Positions 5,854 through 11,913 of a stretch of DNA of 14,123 bases are shown piece after piece. Every line of letters starts with the position of its first letter. Position 1 is the stretch's first letter. The DNA is from DASUHT01 sp038230835 (GTDB lineage: Bacteria; Actinomycetota; Thermoleophilia; Gaiellales; JAICJC01): positions 1-14,123 of the forward strand of contig JBBRMM010000036.1 of NCBI GenBank assembly GCA_038230835.1, written 5' to 3'. The notes beneath the pieces were generated by a model. It did not search any database, was not told the origin of the DNA, and saw only the letters and a list, made by a program, of their open reading frames with translations. Made by a program: the position numbers and the translations under genes.

Positions 5854-6801
5854 GCCACCTCGCCTCCCGGTGTCGGCGAACCGATCATCGAGACCACCGG
5901 CATCACCAAGCGCTTCGGCGAGCGGGTTGCCGTGGACGCTGTCGACCTGCTCGTCCCCCGCGGCTGCGCGTTCGGCTTCCTCGGCCCCAACGGCGCAGGC
6001 AAGACGACGCTGATCCGGGTTCTGCTGGGGCTGACCCCAGCCGACTCGGGCAGCATGCGGCTGCTCGGACTGCCGCTCCCACAGCAGCGGGAGCGGGCGC
6101 TTGCCCGGGTCGGCGCGATCGTCGAGGAGCCAAGCTTCCACCGCCACCTGACCGGTCGCGAGAACCTGCGTCTGGCCGCCGCCTGCCGGGAGCCGGAGGC
6201 CCACGCGCGGATCGATCCCGCGCTGGAGCAGGTGGGGCTGACCGAGCGGGCGGGCGACCGAGTCAAGACCTACTCGATGGGCATGCGCCAGCGGCTCGGC
6301 ATCGCACGCTGCCTGCTGGCCGACCCCGAACTGCTGATCCTCGACGAGCCGACCAACGGGCTCGACCCGGCCGGCATCATCGAGTTCCGCTCCTTCGTGC
6401 GCCGACTGGTGGACGAGGGCCGGACGGTCTTTCTGTCATCGCACCTGCTGGACGAGGTGGAGAAGATCTGCGACCGCGCGGCGATCGTCGACCACGGGAA
6501 GATCCTGGTCACGGGGACGGTTGACGAGCTCGCGTCGGGTGGCCAGCCGACGATCGTGATCGGCTGCGACGACGCGGCCACCGCCGAGCGGGTGCTGCTC
6601 GAGCACCCTGCCGTGCGCGAGTCGGGCGAGGTGGCCGGCGGGCTGCGACTGGTGCTAGCGGCCGGCGACACGGTGACCATCGCCGACATCAACCGGCGGC
6701 TGGTCGAGGCCGGAGTCGGCGTGCACCGCATCGAGCCGGCCCGTGTCACGCTCGAGGAGCGGTTTCTCGAGGTCACCTCCCGCCTCGGAGCTCAAGAATG
6801 A
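5851..6801 (+). CDS. ABC transporter ATP-binding protein
   Basis: This 316-aa protein is the ATPase of a drug- or peptide-export type ABC-2 transporter. The Walker A motif is GPNGAGKT (45-52). The signature is YSMGMRQR (141-148), the variant of LSGGQ usual in BcrA-like exporters. Walker B is LLILDEP (161-167), with a D-loop NGLDP and the switch His in SSH (196-198). After about residue 225 there is an extra C-terminal domain ending in a helix (LEERFLEVTSRLG) typical of this group. ATG at 5851 is supported by the TACGTT box; TTG at 5842 lies inside that box. The ATGA overlap with the permease gene shows they are one operon. The pair probably exports a hydrophobic compound or gives resistance to one, but no substrate is shown. 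Confidence 0.93.
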   Translation: MATSPPGVGEPIIETTGITKRFGERVAVDAVDLLVPRGCAFGFLGPNGAGKTTLIRVLLGLTPADSGSMRLLGLPLPQQRERALARVGAIVEEPSFHRHLTGRENLRLAAACREPEAHARIDPALEQVGLTERAGDRVKTYSMGMRQRLGIARCLLADPELLILDEPTNGLDPAGIIEFRSFVRRLVDEGRTVFLSSHLLDEVEKICDRAAIVDHGKILVTGTVDELASGGQPTIVIGCDDAATAERVLLEHPAVRESGEVAGGLRLVLAAGDTVTIADINRRLVEAGVGVHRIEPARVTLEERFLEVTSRLGAQE

Positions 6802-7562
6802 ACCCGCGCCTGATCAGCGCCGAGACGCTGCGGCTGCGCAAGAACCGCGCACTGGTGATCTGGGCCTTCATCCTGACCACCGGAGCGGTCGTCGCCCTCA
6901 ACCTGATCGGCCAGGGCTTCCACTGGAACAACCCTTCCCAGAACGGGCCGATCGGCGGCGTGGACAACTTCCGCCACTCACTCGAGCTGCTGACGCTGGT
7001 GGGCGGCGTGGCGGCAGCCATCGTGGGTACCTCGGTCGGGGTCAGCGACGTCACCTCCGGCGTCTTTCGCGACCTGGTAGTGACCGGCAAGTCACGGCTG
7101 GTGCTGTTTGCATCCAGAGTGCCCGGGATGCTGCTGGTGTGGCTGCCGATGGTGCTGTTCGCCTACGCGGTGGCGATCGCGTTCAACTTCGCGTTCGCCG
7201 GCGGGCTGCCGACGCCAACCGGCACACAGCTCCTCAAGGACGGGCTGTGGGTGGTGATGGTCGACTGCATCGCGCTGGTGGTGGCGATGGGCGTGTCGTC
7301 GGTGATCGGCTCGCGCGGCATCTCGATCGGCGTTTTGCTCGGCTGGCAGCTCGCGGTCACGCCGCTGGTGCTGAACATCTCGACGCTGGGTGTCACCCGC
7401 GAGCTGCTGCTGTCCGCGGCCACCACGCGCGTGCAGCCGTTCACCGGCGGCGACCGAGCCCAGATCGGCATGTCGCTGGGTGCGGCGGTGGCGGTGCTCA
7501 TCCTGTGGCTCGTGGTGCCACTCGCCGTTGGAGCCTGGCGCACAGCGACCCGCGACGCCTGA
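6798..7562 (+). CDS. ABC-2 type transporter permease
   Basis: This 254-aa integral membrane protein partners the preceding ATPase, whose stop it overlaps by four bases. About six hydrophobic segments are visible, near residues 22-40, 64-82, 109-135, 150-170, 175-195 and 228-247. A cytoplasmic N-terminus carries basic residues (AETLRLRKNR). Between segments 2 and 3 sits DVTSGVFRDLVVTGKSR, a coupling-helix-like motif typical of ABC-2 permeases of the CcmB/NatB/BcrB kind. With the ATPase it should form a dimeric exporter (two of each). No duplicated permease is present. The stop codon overlaps the -35 box of the tRNA-Ser promoter. Confidence 0.88.
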   Translation: MNPRLISAETLRLRKNRALVIWAFILTTGAVVALNLIGQGFHWNNPSQNGPIGGVDNFRHSLELLTLVGGVAAAIVGTSVGVSDVTSGVFRDLVVTGKSRLVLFASRVPGMLLVWLPMVLFAYAVAIAFNFAFAGGLPTPTGTQLLKDGLWVVMVDCIALVVAMGVSSVIGSRGISIGVLLGWQLAVTPLVLNISTLGVTRELLLSAATTRVQPFTGGDRAQIGMSLGAAVAVLILWLVVPLAVGAWRTATRDA

Positions 7563-7588
7563 CCGCTCGAGCGCCCACCTGCTATCTT
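7559..7588 (+). promoter_or_regulatory. tRNA-Ser promoter
   Basis: CTGACC (7559-7564) resembles a -35 box and TATCTT (7583-7588) a -10 box, with an 18-base spacer. Transcription would begin a few bases before the tRNA at 7599. The -35 box overlaps the permease stop codon. Confidence 0.45.
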
Positions 7589-7598
7589 CGGGCCGCCC

Positions 7599-7687
7599 GG
7601 CGGGGTGGCGGAGCGGTTGAACGCACCGGTCTTGAAAACCGGCATCGGGTGAATGCTCGATCGTGGGTTCGAATCCCACCCCCGCCG
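7599..7687 (+). tRNA. tRNA-Ser (anticodon UGA)
   Basis: This 89-base class II tRNA folds fully by eye. The acceptor stem GGCGGGG pairs with CCCCGCC (7680-7686), and the discriminator base is G, as usual for serine. The anticodon stem CCGGT pairs with ACCGG around loop CTTGAAA, giving anticodon TGA that reads UCA (and UCG by wobble). There is a long variable arm (about 7643-7662). The T arm GTGGG pairs with CCCAC around TTCGAAT (7663-7679). The CCA end is not encoded (the next bases are CTC) and must be added by the CCA-adding enzyme. serS, its charging enzyme, lies upstream. The gene is a plausible integration site for the accessory DNA to its right, though no duplicated end was found. Confidence 0.96.
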
Positions 7688-8049
7688 CTCCGAGGCGCTG
7701 AAAACGGCGTGGTTGAGCGGAATTGGGGACGCCCCGGCTGAGACCGCGCAGGCTCCTCGGATCGGGCCGACCCGCCCGATCCGCCCAACCAAGCCACCCG
7801 TGGACAGTCGCCAAACTATCACCCAGCTTGGAGGTTGCAGCGCCGCCGCAGGCACCAGAGCAGGCTGCTCGCGGCCACGCGGGCGTGGGACAGGTCGCCG
7901 ATGAAGTATGACCACCACGGACCCAATCCCACCGCGACCCAACGCTCAGGCGCCGCCAGAGCACAAAGCCGAACCGAACGCTAGCCCCTCTTCCGTCACC
8001 CACGCCGCCGCCACGCTGCCTAGCCTGCACTCTGCGGGGGCGGGCTGGG
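7688..8049. other. Gene-poor stretch between tRNA-Ser and the AraC gene
   Basis: I find no convincing coding region in these 362 bases. Frames that stay open either run antisense through the tRNA or lack protein-like composition. The stretch contains a short GGGG-ACG-CCCC element (7725-7735) and the strong hairpin at 7758-7783. From about 7790 to 8040 I see nothing further. It may mark the left border of the accessory region. Confidence 0.55.
7758..7783 (+). terminator. Perfect 10-bp hairpin downstream of tRNA-Ser
   Basis: CGGATCGGGC and its exact complement GCCCGATCCG flank a six-base loop (CGACCC). The stem is long, GC-rich and perfect, 70 bases after the tRNA end, as expected of a terminator. 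No T run follows, so it may act as a T-less terminator of the kind often inferred in high-GC Actinobacteria, or be a protein-binding palindrome. Confidence 0.5.
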
Positions 8050-8874
8050 TTACGACTTGCAAATGGCTCGGTACTGGCCTGGTGTGAGGCCGGTGTGTGC
8101 GCGGAATGCGCGCGTAAAGTGGCTTTGGTCGACAAAGCCGGCGCTGGCGGCGATGTCGGTGAGCGGTGTGCTTGTCAGGAGCTGGCGCGCTGCCCAGTCC
8201 AGTCGCAGGCTTCGGAGGTAGGTTCCAAGCGGCATCCTGTAGTGTGCGCGGAAAACGCGTGCCAGGTGCACCGGGTGCACGCCGATGTCGTCGGCGAGGG
8301 TCGCGATCCGCACGGGGGTGTGATCCCAGTTGTCTAGCCGCTCCTCGACAACGGCTAGCCATTCCGGTGGCCGCCGGGGAAGCGCCGGTGGCGGTTCTAG
8401 CCGGCGGATTGTGCGCGCGACCAGATCCAGCACGAGCGCTTCCAGTACGAGTGGCGCCGCGGAGTCGGACGCCCGCAGCTCCGAGGTCAACCGCCAGGCC
8501 GGGCCGGTCACGTACGGCGCCGACAGCACCGCGATCCGGTCGAAGAGTGGCTTGCACGGTCCGAGATCGTTCTCGTCCGAACTCAGCGGTTCGATCACCA
8601 ACATGCGCGCCCCGGTCCCCGCGAAGCGGTCGGTGTGGTTGACGCCGGCCGGCATCGTCACGGCCTGGGCGATCCGAAGCAGATACGCCGAGGAGGCGAA
8701 TCGCTTGTTGACCGCTCCAGCCAGCACGAATGCAAGGCACGCCCGCTCGTGCGCATGCTCGCGAAGGAAGGTTTCGGCCCCAAACGACAGATCGGAGACC
8801 GCAAACCGGCCGACTTCGACCCGAGTCGCAGCCAGCGTCCCGCCGGTGATCGGGAGCGAGCCGTTGGAGCTCAT
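8050..8874 (-). CDS. AraC-family transcriptional regulator
   Basis: This 274-aa protein has an N-terminal cupin-like sensing domain (about residues 20-100, with FLREHAHERACLAFVLAG and VTMPAGVNHTDRF) and a C-terminal AraC DNA-binding domain (about 185-272). The first helix-turn-helix contains ATLADDIGVHPVHLARVFRA and the second TDIAASAGFVDQSHFTRAF. It ends with the family signature FRAHTGLTPGQYR. The signal is probably a small ligand bound by the cupin, but it is unknown. ATG at 8874 is chosen; the frame remains open to 9000, but the added 42 residues look noncoding and cover a region of repeats. There is no strong ribosome site, so the start is uncertain. It is divergent from a 76-aa gene at 9012, with AGTTGGG repeats between them that may be its own operators. 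Confidence 0.9.
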   Translation of the reverse strand: MSSNGSLPITGGTLAATRVEVGRFAVSDLSFGAETFLREHAHERACLAFVLAGAVNKRFASSAYLLRIAQAVTMPAGVNHTDRFAGTGARMLVIEPLSSDENDLGPCKPLFDRIAVLSAPYVTGPAWRLTSELRASDSAAPLVLEALVLDLVARTIRRLEPPPALPRRPPEWLAVVEERLDNWDHTPVRIATLADDIGVHPVHLARVFRAHYRMPLGTYLRSLRLDWAARQLLTSTPLTDIAASAGFVDQSHFTRAFRAHTGLTPGQYRAICKS

Positions 8875-8875
8875 G

Positions 8876-8949
8876 CCCAACTCAGACGCCGCCAGCTTGG
8901 ACAAAGTTGGGGTTCGCCGCTTGGCAGGTACCACAACCAGTTGGGTTCG
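8876..8949. repeat. AGTTGGG repeats in the AraC promoter region
   Basis: The plus strand holds AGTTGGGGTTCG at 8905-8916 and AGTTGGGTTCG at 8939-8949, a near-identical direct repeat 34 bases apart. A third copy of the core, inverted, lies at 8876-8882 (CCCAACT), next to the AraC start. AraC proteins typically bind direct repeats, so these are candidate autoregulatory sites. Confidence 0.4.
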
Positions 8950-8966
8950 TACAAGACGTCGAGCAT

Positions 8967-8985
8967 GTCCACCCTTAGCGTGGAC
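8967..8985. promoter_or_regulatory. Operator-like palindrome over a -10 box
   Basis: GTCCAC (8967-8972) and GTGGAC (8980-8985) form a perfect inverted repeat with a seven-base spacer. TAGCGT (8976-8981), a -10-like box for the 76-aa gene at 9012, overlaps its right half. A regulator bound here would block that promoter. Confidence 0.4.
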
Positions 8986-9001
8986 CTGTCGAACATCCAC
9001 C

Positions 9002-9008
9002 GGGAGGA
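9002..9008 (+). promoter_or_regulatory. RBS of the 76-aa gene at 9012
   Basis: GGGAGGA is a strong Shine-Dalgarno sequence close to the ATG at 9012 and is the best reason to accept this small gene. Confidence 0.6.
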
Positions 9009-9011
9009 CCC

Positions 9012-9242
9012 ATGATCAAGGCATTGCGGAACCCGAGTTTTGACACCCTTCAGGAGTTTGCTCGGGCTGACCTTGCGGTGGACACCATGCGGTGCTTGGA
9101 GGCGGCGCGGGTTCTCGTCGAAGTCCGCGAGCGGCGGGATGAGGCTCTGGCGACCGGTTGGCTAACCTCCGAGGAGGCGACGGGCGACCGGCAACCGCCG
9201 CTATCCCGCTTCGGGGAACTCTGGGCGCTGGTCGTGTCCTGA
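9012..9242 (+). CDS. Hypothetical small protein, 76 aa, divergent from AraC gene
   Basis: I do not recognise the product. It begins MIKALRNPSFDTLQEFARADLA and then has a long charged helix (ARVLVEVRERRDEALATGWL), ending in a hydrophobic tail (ELWALVVS). There is no signal peptide, membrane span or metal motif. A strong ribosome site at 9002-9008 and a plausible -10 box at 8976 support expression. It is the only gene divergent from the AraC regulator, a position often held by a regulated target, though a real target operon would usually be longer. The C-terminus could be a truncated remnant. It is convergent with the sigma factor gene at 9330, with 87 bases between. Confidence 0.55.
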   Translation: MIKALRNPSFDTLQEFARADLAVDTMRCLEAARVLVEVRERRDEALATGWLTSEEATGDRQPPLSRFGELWALVVS

Positions 9243-9270
9243 GCGACTTGGCGACCTTATTGTGGTGCCG

Positions 9271-9286
9271 CCGACGCTCGGGTCGG
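9271..9286. terminator. Weak hairpin between convergent genes
   Basis: CCGAC (9271-9275) and GTCGG (9282-9286) form a five-base-pair stem with a six-base loop in the 87-base gap between the small gene and the sigma factor. No T tract follows, so support is weak. Confidence 0.2.
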
Positions 9287-9329
9287 AGACGGTTTGAGGG
9301 TTGAGGTCTGCCGGACTGCTGCGCGGCGT

Positions 9330-10193
9330 TCAGGCAGCTCGGCGGGGTGCGGCTTGGTCGTAGTAGTCGAGGTGGCGTTTGATGGTGGTGCGGGCTTGCG
9401 CGAGGAGTTGAGAGATTCGCGATTCGGTGACTCCGAGTGCTTGCCCTATCTGGGCTCCGTCCATGTGCCTTTGGAGTCGTAGGTGGAGGATCTGCTGTTC
9501 GCGTTCTGGGAGCGACGCGATGGCGTTGTGAATGACTGAAGCGCGTTCGTTGGCGATTGCTGCGAGTTCCGGGTCGTGGGTTCCGGGGGCCGCTTCGAGC
9601 GTATCGCCGACCTCCACGTGGAAGACCGCCTCGTGGCCTCGGGCCGGGGCGTTTAGGGAGAGAAGCTCCGCCTGGGTGAGCATGTCGAGTCGCTGTTTCA
9701 GAGTTGGAACGTCGAGCTGGAGGGCTTCGGCGAGTTGTTCGTCGGATGGCGGGTGGCCGTTGCTGGCTTGGAGCTCGTCGCGTGCACGGTCGATCGCCCG
9801 GCCGTCGCGTCGCAGTGAGCGGGGTGCCCAGTCTTGGTGTCGGAGTTCATCCACGAGGGCACCGCAGACACGCGTCCAGGCGTATTGTTCGAAGGTCGCG
9901 CCCTTGAGCGGGTCAAACCGGTCGATTGCGGTGAGCAGGGCGAGTAGCCCGCATGACACCAGGTCGTCCAGCTCGTAGTGCGGAGGCAGGCGACGTGCCC
10001 TTCGACACGCGAGGTACTTGACCATTGGCGCGTACGCCAAGACGAGCCGGTTCCGCGCGTTCATGTCGTTGTATTCGGCCCACGCCCGCCAGAGTGCTTC
10101 CGCGATGTCTGCCGTCGGGCGAGCGGACGAGTGAGGTGCTGTCCTGTTGATTTCGGAGTCACCGAACATGATCGGGGAGCTGTAGTCGGACAT
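9330..10193 (-). CDS. FliA/WhiG-type RNA polymerase sigma factor
   Basis: This 287-aa sigma factor has regions 2, 3 and 4. Region 2 (about 46-125) has LVLAYAPMVKYLA, the ELDDLVSCGLLALLTAIDRF core-binding helix and FEQYAWTRVCGALVDELR, followed by the WAPRSLRR segment that marks the sigma-28 (FliA/WhiG) branch. Region 3 (about 132-180) has HPPSDEQLAEAL. Region 4 (about 222-275) has LPEREQQILHLRL and a helix-turn-helix around IGQALGVTESRISQLLAQA. WhiG controls sporulation and FliA flagella; no gene for either is nearby and no FlgM or RsiG-like anti-sigma is present. ATG at 10193 has no clear ribosome site; ATG at 10169 is an alternative. A perfect palindrome lies about 40 bases upstream. It follows the integrase and winged-helix genes on the same strand. 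Confidence 0.93.
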   Translation of the reverse strand: MSDYSSPIMFGDSEINRTAPHSSARPTADIAEALWRAWAEYNDMNARNRLVLAYAPMVKYLACRRARRLPPHYELDDLVSCGLLALLTAIDRFDPLKGATFEQYAWTRVCGALVDELRHQDWAPRSLRRDGRAIDRARDELQASNGHPPSDEQLAEALQLDVPTLKQRLDMLTQAELLSLNAPARGHEAVFHVEVGDTLEAAPGTHDPELAAIANERASVIHNAIASLPEREQQILHLRLQRHMDGAQIGQALGVTESRISQLLAQARTTIKRHLDYYDQAAPRRAA

Positions 10194-10233
10194 GGTCGGC
10201 TAGCGGGATGCACAAGCAACGGACACGGACAGT

Positions 10234-10252
10234 ACGGATATCGGGTATCCGT
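10234..10252. promoter_or_regulatory. Perfect palindrome upstream of the sigma factor
   Basis: ACGGATA (10234-10240) and TATCCGT (10246-10252) are exact complements around a TCGGG spacer. A half-site GGTATCC recurs at 10278-10284, 34 bases from the copy inside the palindrome. A -10-like TACTGT (minus strand 10234-10229) abuts the palindrome. The minus strand also reads CCCGATAT, close to the FliA/WhiG -10 consensus GCCGATAA, though no matching -35 is seen. Confidence 0.45.
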
Positions 10253-10325
10253 GCGAGACTCGGCCTCCCCGATTTGTGGTATCCAACAGGGATGGGTGAC
10301 TCGGGATGGGGTTTTGGGGCGTGTC

Positions 10326-10628
10326 TTAGCTGGGACGTCGGTTGTAGTTGGCGTTTGGTCGACCGCTGCAGTAGCGCGCGAATCGGGCTCCGTCGCGACC
10401 GTCGAGGTGGCCGTAGTGGGCGAGGCACGCGCGTGCTTGGGGGCTGAGTCGGTAGCCGGCTTCGGTCTCGGTGAGGTAGCCATGCTGGAGGGCGAGGTTG
10501 ATGTTCCAGCGCGCGGTACTGCGCGGGCACGCAAACCACGCCATGACCCTTCTGCTCAACTCTTGGCGCCCGACGGGCTCGATCCGCGCCACGTTTCCGA
10601 GCAGGGCGCGACGATCGATGTGACTCAC
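10326..10628 (-). CDS. Small winged-helix-like protein coupled to the integrase
   Basis: This 100-aa protein begins with GTG at 10628, overlapping the integrase stop by four bases (GTGA), so it is probably translated by reinitiation after the integrase. The sequence suggests a winged helix-turn-helix. A first helix (GRQELSRRVMAWF, about 20-32) is followed by a recognition-helix-like stretch (RSTARWNINLALQHGYL, 36-52), then a beta wing (TETEAGYRLSPQARACL, 53-69). The rest is basic (RYCSGRPNANYNRRPS). Small basic winged-helix proteins made together with a tyrosine recombinase can be directionality factors (excisionases) or repressors of the element. I do not recognise the family, so the role is inference from position and fold pattern. 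The gene lies 132 bases upstream of the sigma factor gene. Confidence 0.7.
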   Translation of the reverse strand: MSHIDRRALLGNVARIEPVGRQELSRRVMAWFACPRSTARWNINLALQHGYLTETEAGYRLSPQARACLAHYGHLDGRDGARFARYCSGRPNANYNRRPS

Positions 10629-11716
10629 CGCGCCTGCTCGTCGCTGGAGGCCGGCGCGGTCGTGGATCGGCGGGTGCGATTCTCGTACTCCGTCAAGAGT
10701 TCCAGCGCATGTCGTTCGGAGGTAGCGGAGTTCTGCAGGTAGATTTCGGTGGTTCGCGTGTCAAGATGTCCGACCCATCGGCTGATCTTGGCCATCGGCA
10801 CGCCCGCGTTGGCGCAGATCGTGATGAACGTGTGTCGCAGGTCGTGAAACCGGATCGTAGGCAGACCGGCGCGCTTGGCGGCAGGGTCGTACACGCGTTT
10901 TTGGAAGTTGGTCGGAGACACGGGGCTTTGTCCTCGAGGGGCGCAAACCACGAGGCCCCACCGGTTCGCGGTGGCTTCGTGTTGCCGCTCCTGCAACGCT
11001 TCGAGCACGCGCGGGCGAAGCGGTACGCGCCGATGCGCGCTTGGTGACTTCGGCGGGCCGAATCGCTGATCGAGCGTCAGCAGCGGGTTTGGGCGTTGAA
11101 GGGACCGGTAGACGTCGACGCGGCGCTCGTTCCAGTCGATGGCGTCCCAGCGCAGGGCGAAGATCTCGCCTTGGCGAAGCCCTGCCAAGCCTGCCAGGGC
11201 GATCACGACTCGCCACTCTGCAGGCGTGCAGGCGATCAGTCGCTCCAACTCGTCCGGCTCGTAGCAGAGCCGCGCACGGGCGACGTGCCGAAGCGGCCGC
11301 ACGCCGCCCATTGGATTCCGCGCCAGCCACCCGTTCTGGACTGCCTGACCAAGCGCGTTATGGAAGATGCTGAACACGTCGTTTATCGTTCGTGGTGCAA
11401 GTCTTCCCGAGGCGAGGTGCATTCGACGCAAACGTTCGCATCGTTGCCGCGTCAGCTCCTCCAGTGCCACGGCGCCAACGAACGGCAAGACGTGCACGCG
11501 CAGCGCCAGCTCATCCTTGCAGTAGGTGCTCGCTCTGATCACGTCTGGCGGCACGAGCAGGCGACGCTCACCAAGCCACCACTCGGCGTAGGACGCCACC
11601 GTCACCCGCCGCCGCACCGCCAGTCGCGCAGCCTGTAGCCGCTGTCTCGGCTCGACTGCGGGCATCAGCCGCACCGTGCCCTTGACCGTTTGTGAAGCCG
11701 TACTCAGCGTGTCCAT
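10625..11716 (-). CDS. Tyrosine recombinase (phage-type integrase)
   Basis: This 363-aa site-specific recombinase has an N-terminal SAM-like core-binding domain (about residues 38-135, with the helix TINDVFSIFHNALGQAVQNGWLARNP nearby split as TINDVFSIF and HNALGQAVQ) and a C-terminal catalytic domain. The catalytic residues are in place: Arg181 in LAGLRQGEIFALRW, Lys223 in GPPKS, His291 and Arg294 in HDLRHTF, His317 in WVGHLD, and the nucleophile Tyr326 in EIYLQ. It cuts and rejoins att sites to move an element in or out of the chromosome. ATG at 11716 is chosen because of the strong GGGAGGAG ribosome site; the frame stays open to 11842 with two further ATGs. It is intact, so the element may still be mobile. 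The integrase is coupled to the winged-helix gene downstream. Confidence 0.95.
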   Translation of the reverse strand: MDTLSTASQTVKGTVRLMPAVEPRQRLQAARLAVRRRVTVASYAEWWLGERRLLVPPDVIRASTYCKDELALRVHVLPFVGAVALEELTRQRCERLRRMHLASGRLAPRTINDVFSIFHNALGQAVQNGWLARNPMGGVRPLRHVARARLCYEPDELERLIACTPAEWRVVIALAGLAGLRQGEIFALRWDAIDWNERRVDVYRSLQRPNPLLTLDQRFGPPKSPSAHRRVPLRPRVLEALQERQHEATANRWGLVVCAPRGQSPVSPTNFQKRVYDPAAKRAGLPTIRFHDLRHTFITICANAGVPMAKISRWVGHLDTRTTEIYLQNSATSERHALELLTEYENRTRRSTTAPASSDEQAR

Positions 11717-11771
11717 GGACGCGTCTCCTCCCAACCAGGGCCCGTCCATGGGAATCGCGTCCGCGTCCATG
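11711..11771. repeat. Three GTCCATG repeats at the integrase start
   Basis: GTCCATG occurs at 11711-11717, 11744-11750 and 11765-11771, at spacings of 33 and 21 bases, close to three and two turns of DNA. On the minus strand each supplies an in-frame ATGGAC, so they are also candidate start codons. They could instead be arm-type binding sites or an operator for the integrase. Confidence 0.35.
11724..11732 (-). promoter_or_regulatory. RBS deciding the integrase start
   Basis: GGGAGGAGA on the minus strand lies seven bases before the ATG at 11716. No comparable sequence precedes the upstream in-frame ATGs at 11749 and 11770. Confidence 0.65.
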
Positions 11772-11799
11772 CGAACGACTCGCAACACCGAGCGCCACC

Positions 11800-11805
11800 A
11801 CCATA
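11800..11805 (-). promoter_or_regulatory. Possible -10 box of the integrase operon
   Basis: TATGGT on the minus strand fits TANNNT and would give a leader of about 75 bases before the integrase ATG, spanning the GTCCATG repeats. No good -35 box is visible, so this is tentative. Confidence 0.25.
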
Positions 11806-11913
11806 CCACCGGCGCCATGGTCACTCCCGACCCAGGAACCACCGTGGCTCAAGCCGGGCTGAGCGACCGCGCAGAACTCAAGCGCTACCACGGATCGGGG
11901 ATGCGAAATCACC

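Noticed and set aside
7723..7911. 62-codon plus-strand frame after tRNA-Ser
   Set aside because: It runs through the ten-base hairpin, lacks a ribosome site and has Pro/Ala/Arg-rich noncoding-like composition.
7092..8135. Long minus-strand reading frames crossing the tRNA gene (also 7163-7942 and 7582-7797)
   Set aside because: They translate the antisense of tRNA-Ser (giving GWDSNPR and FKTGAFNRSATPP type strings), a well-known database artefact, and run antisense to the permease.
9978..10742. 254-codon plus-strand frame over the sigma/winged-helix region
   Set aside because: It is antisense to the start of the sigma factor and the winged-helix gene; its product has no domain.
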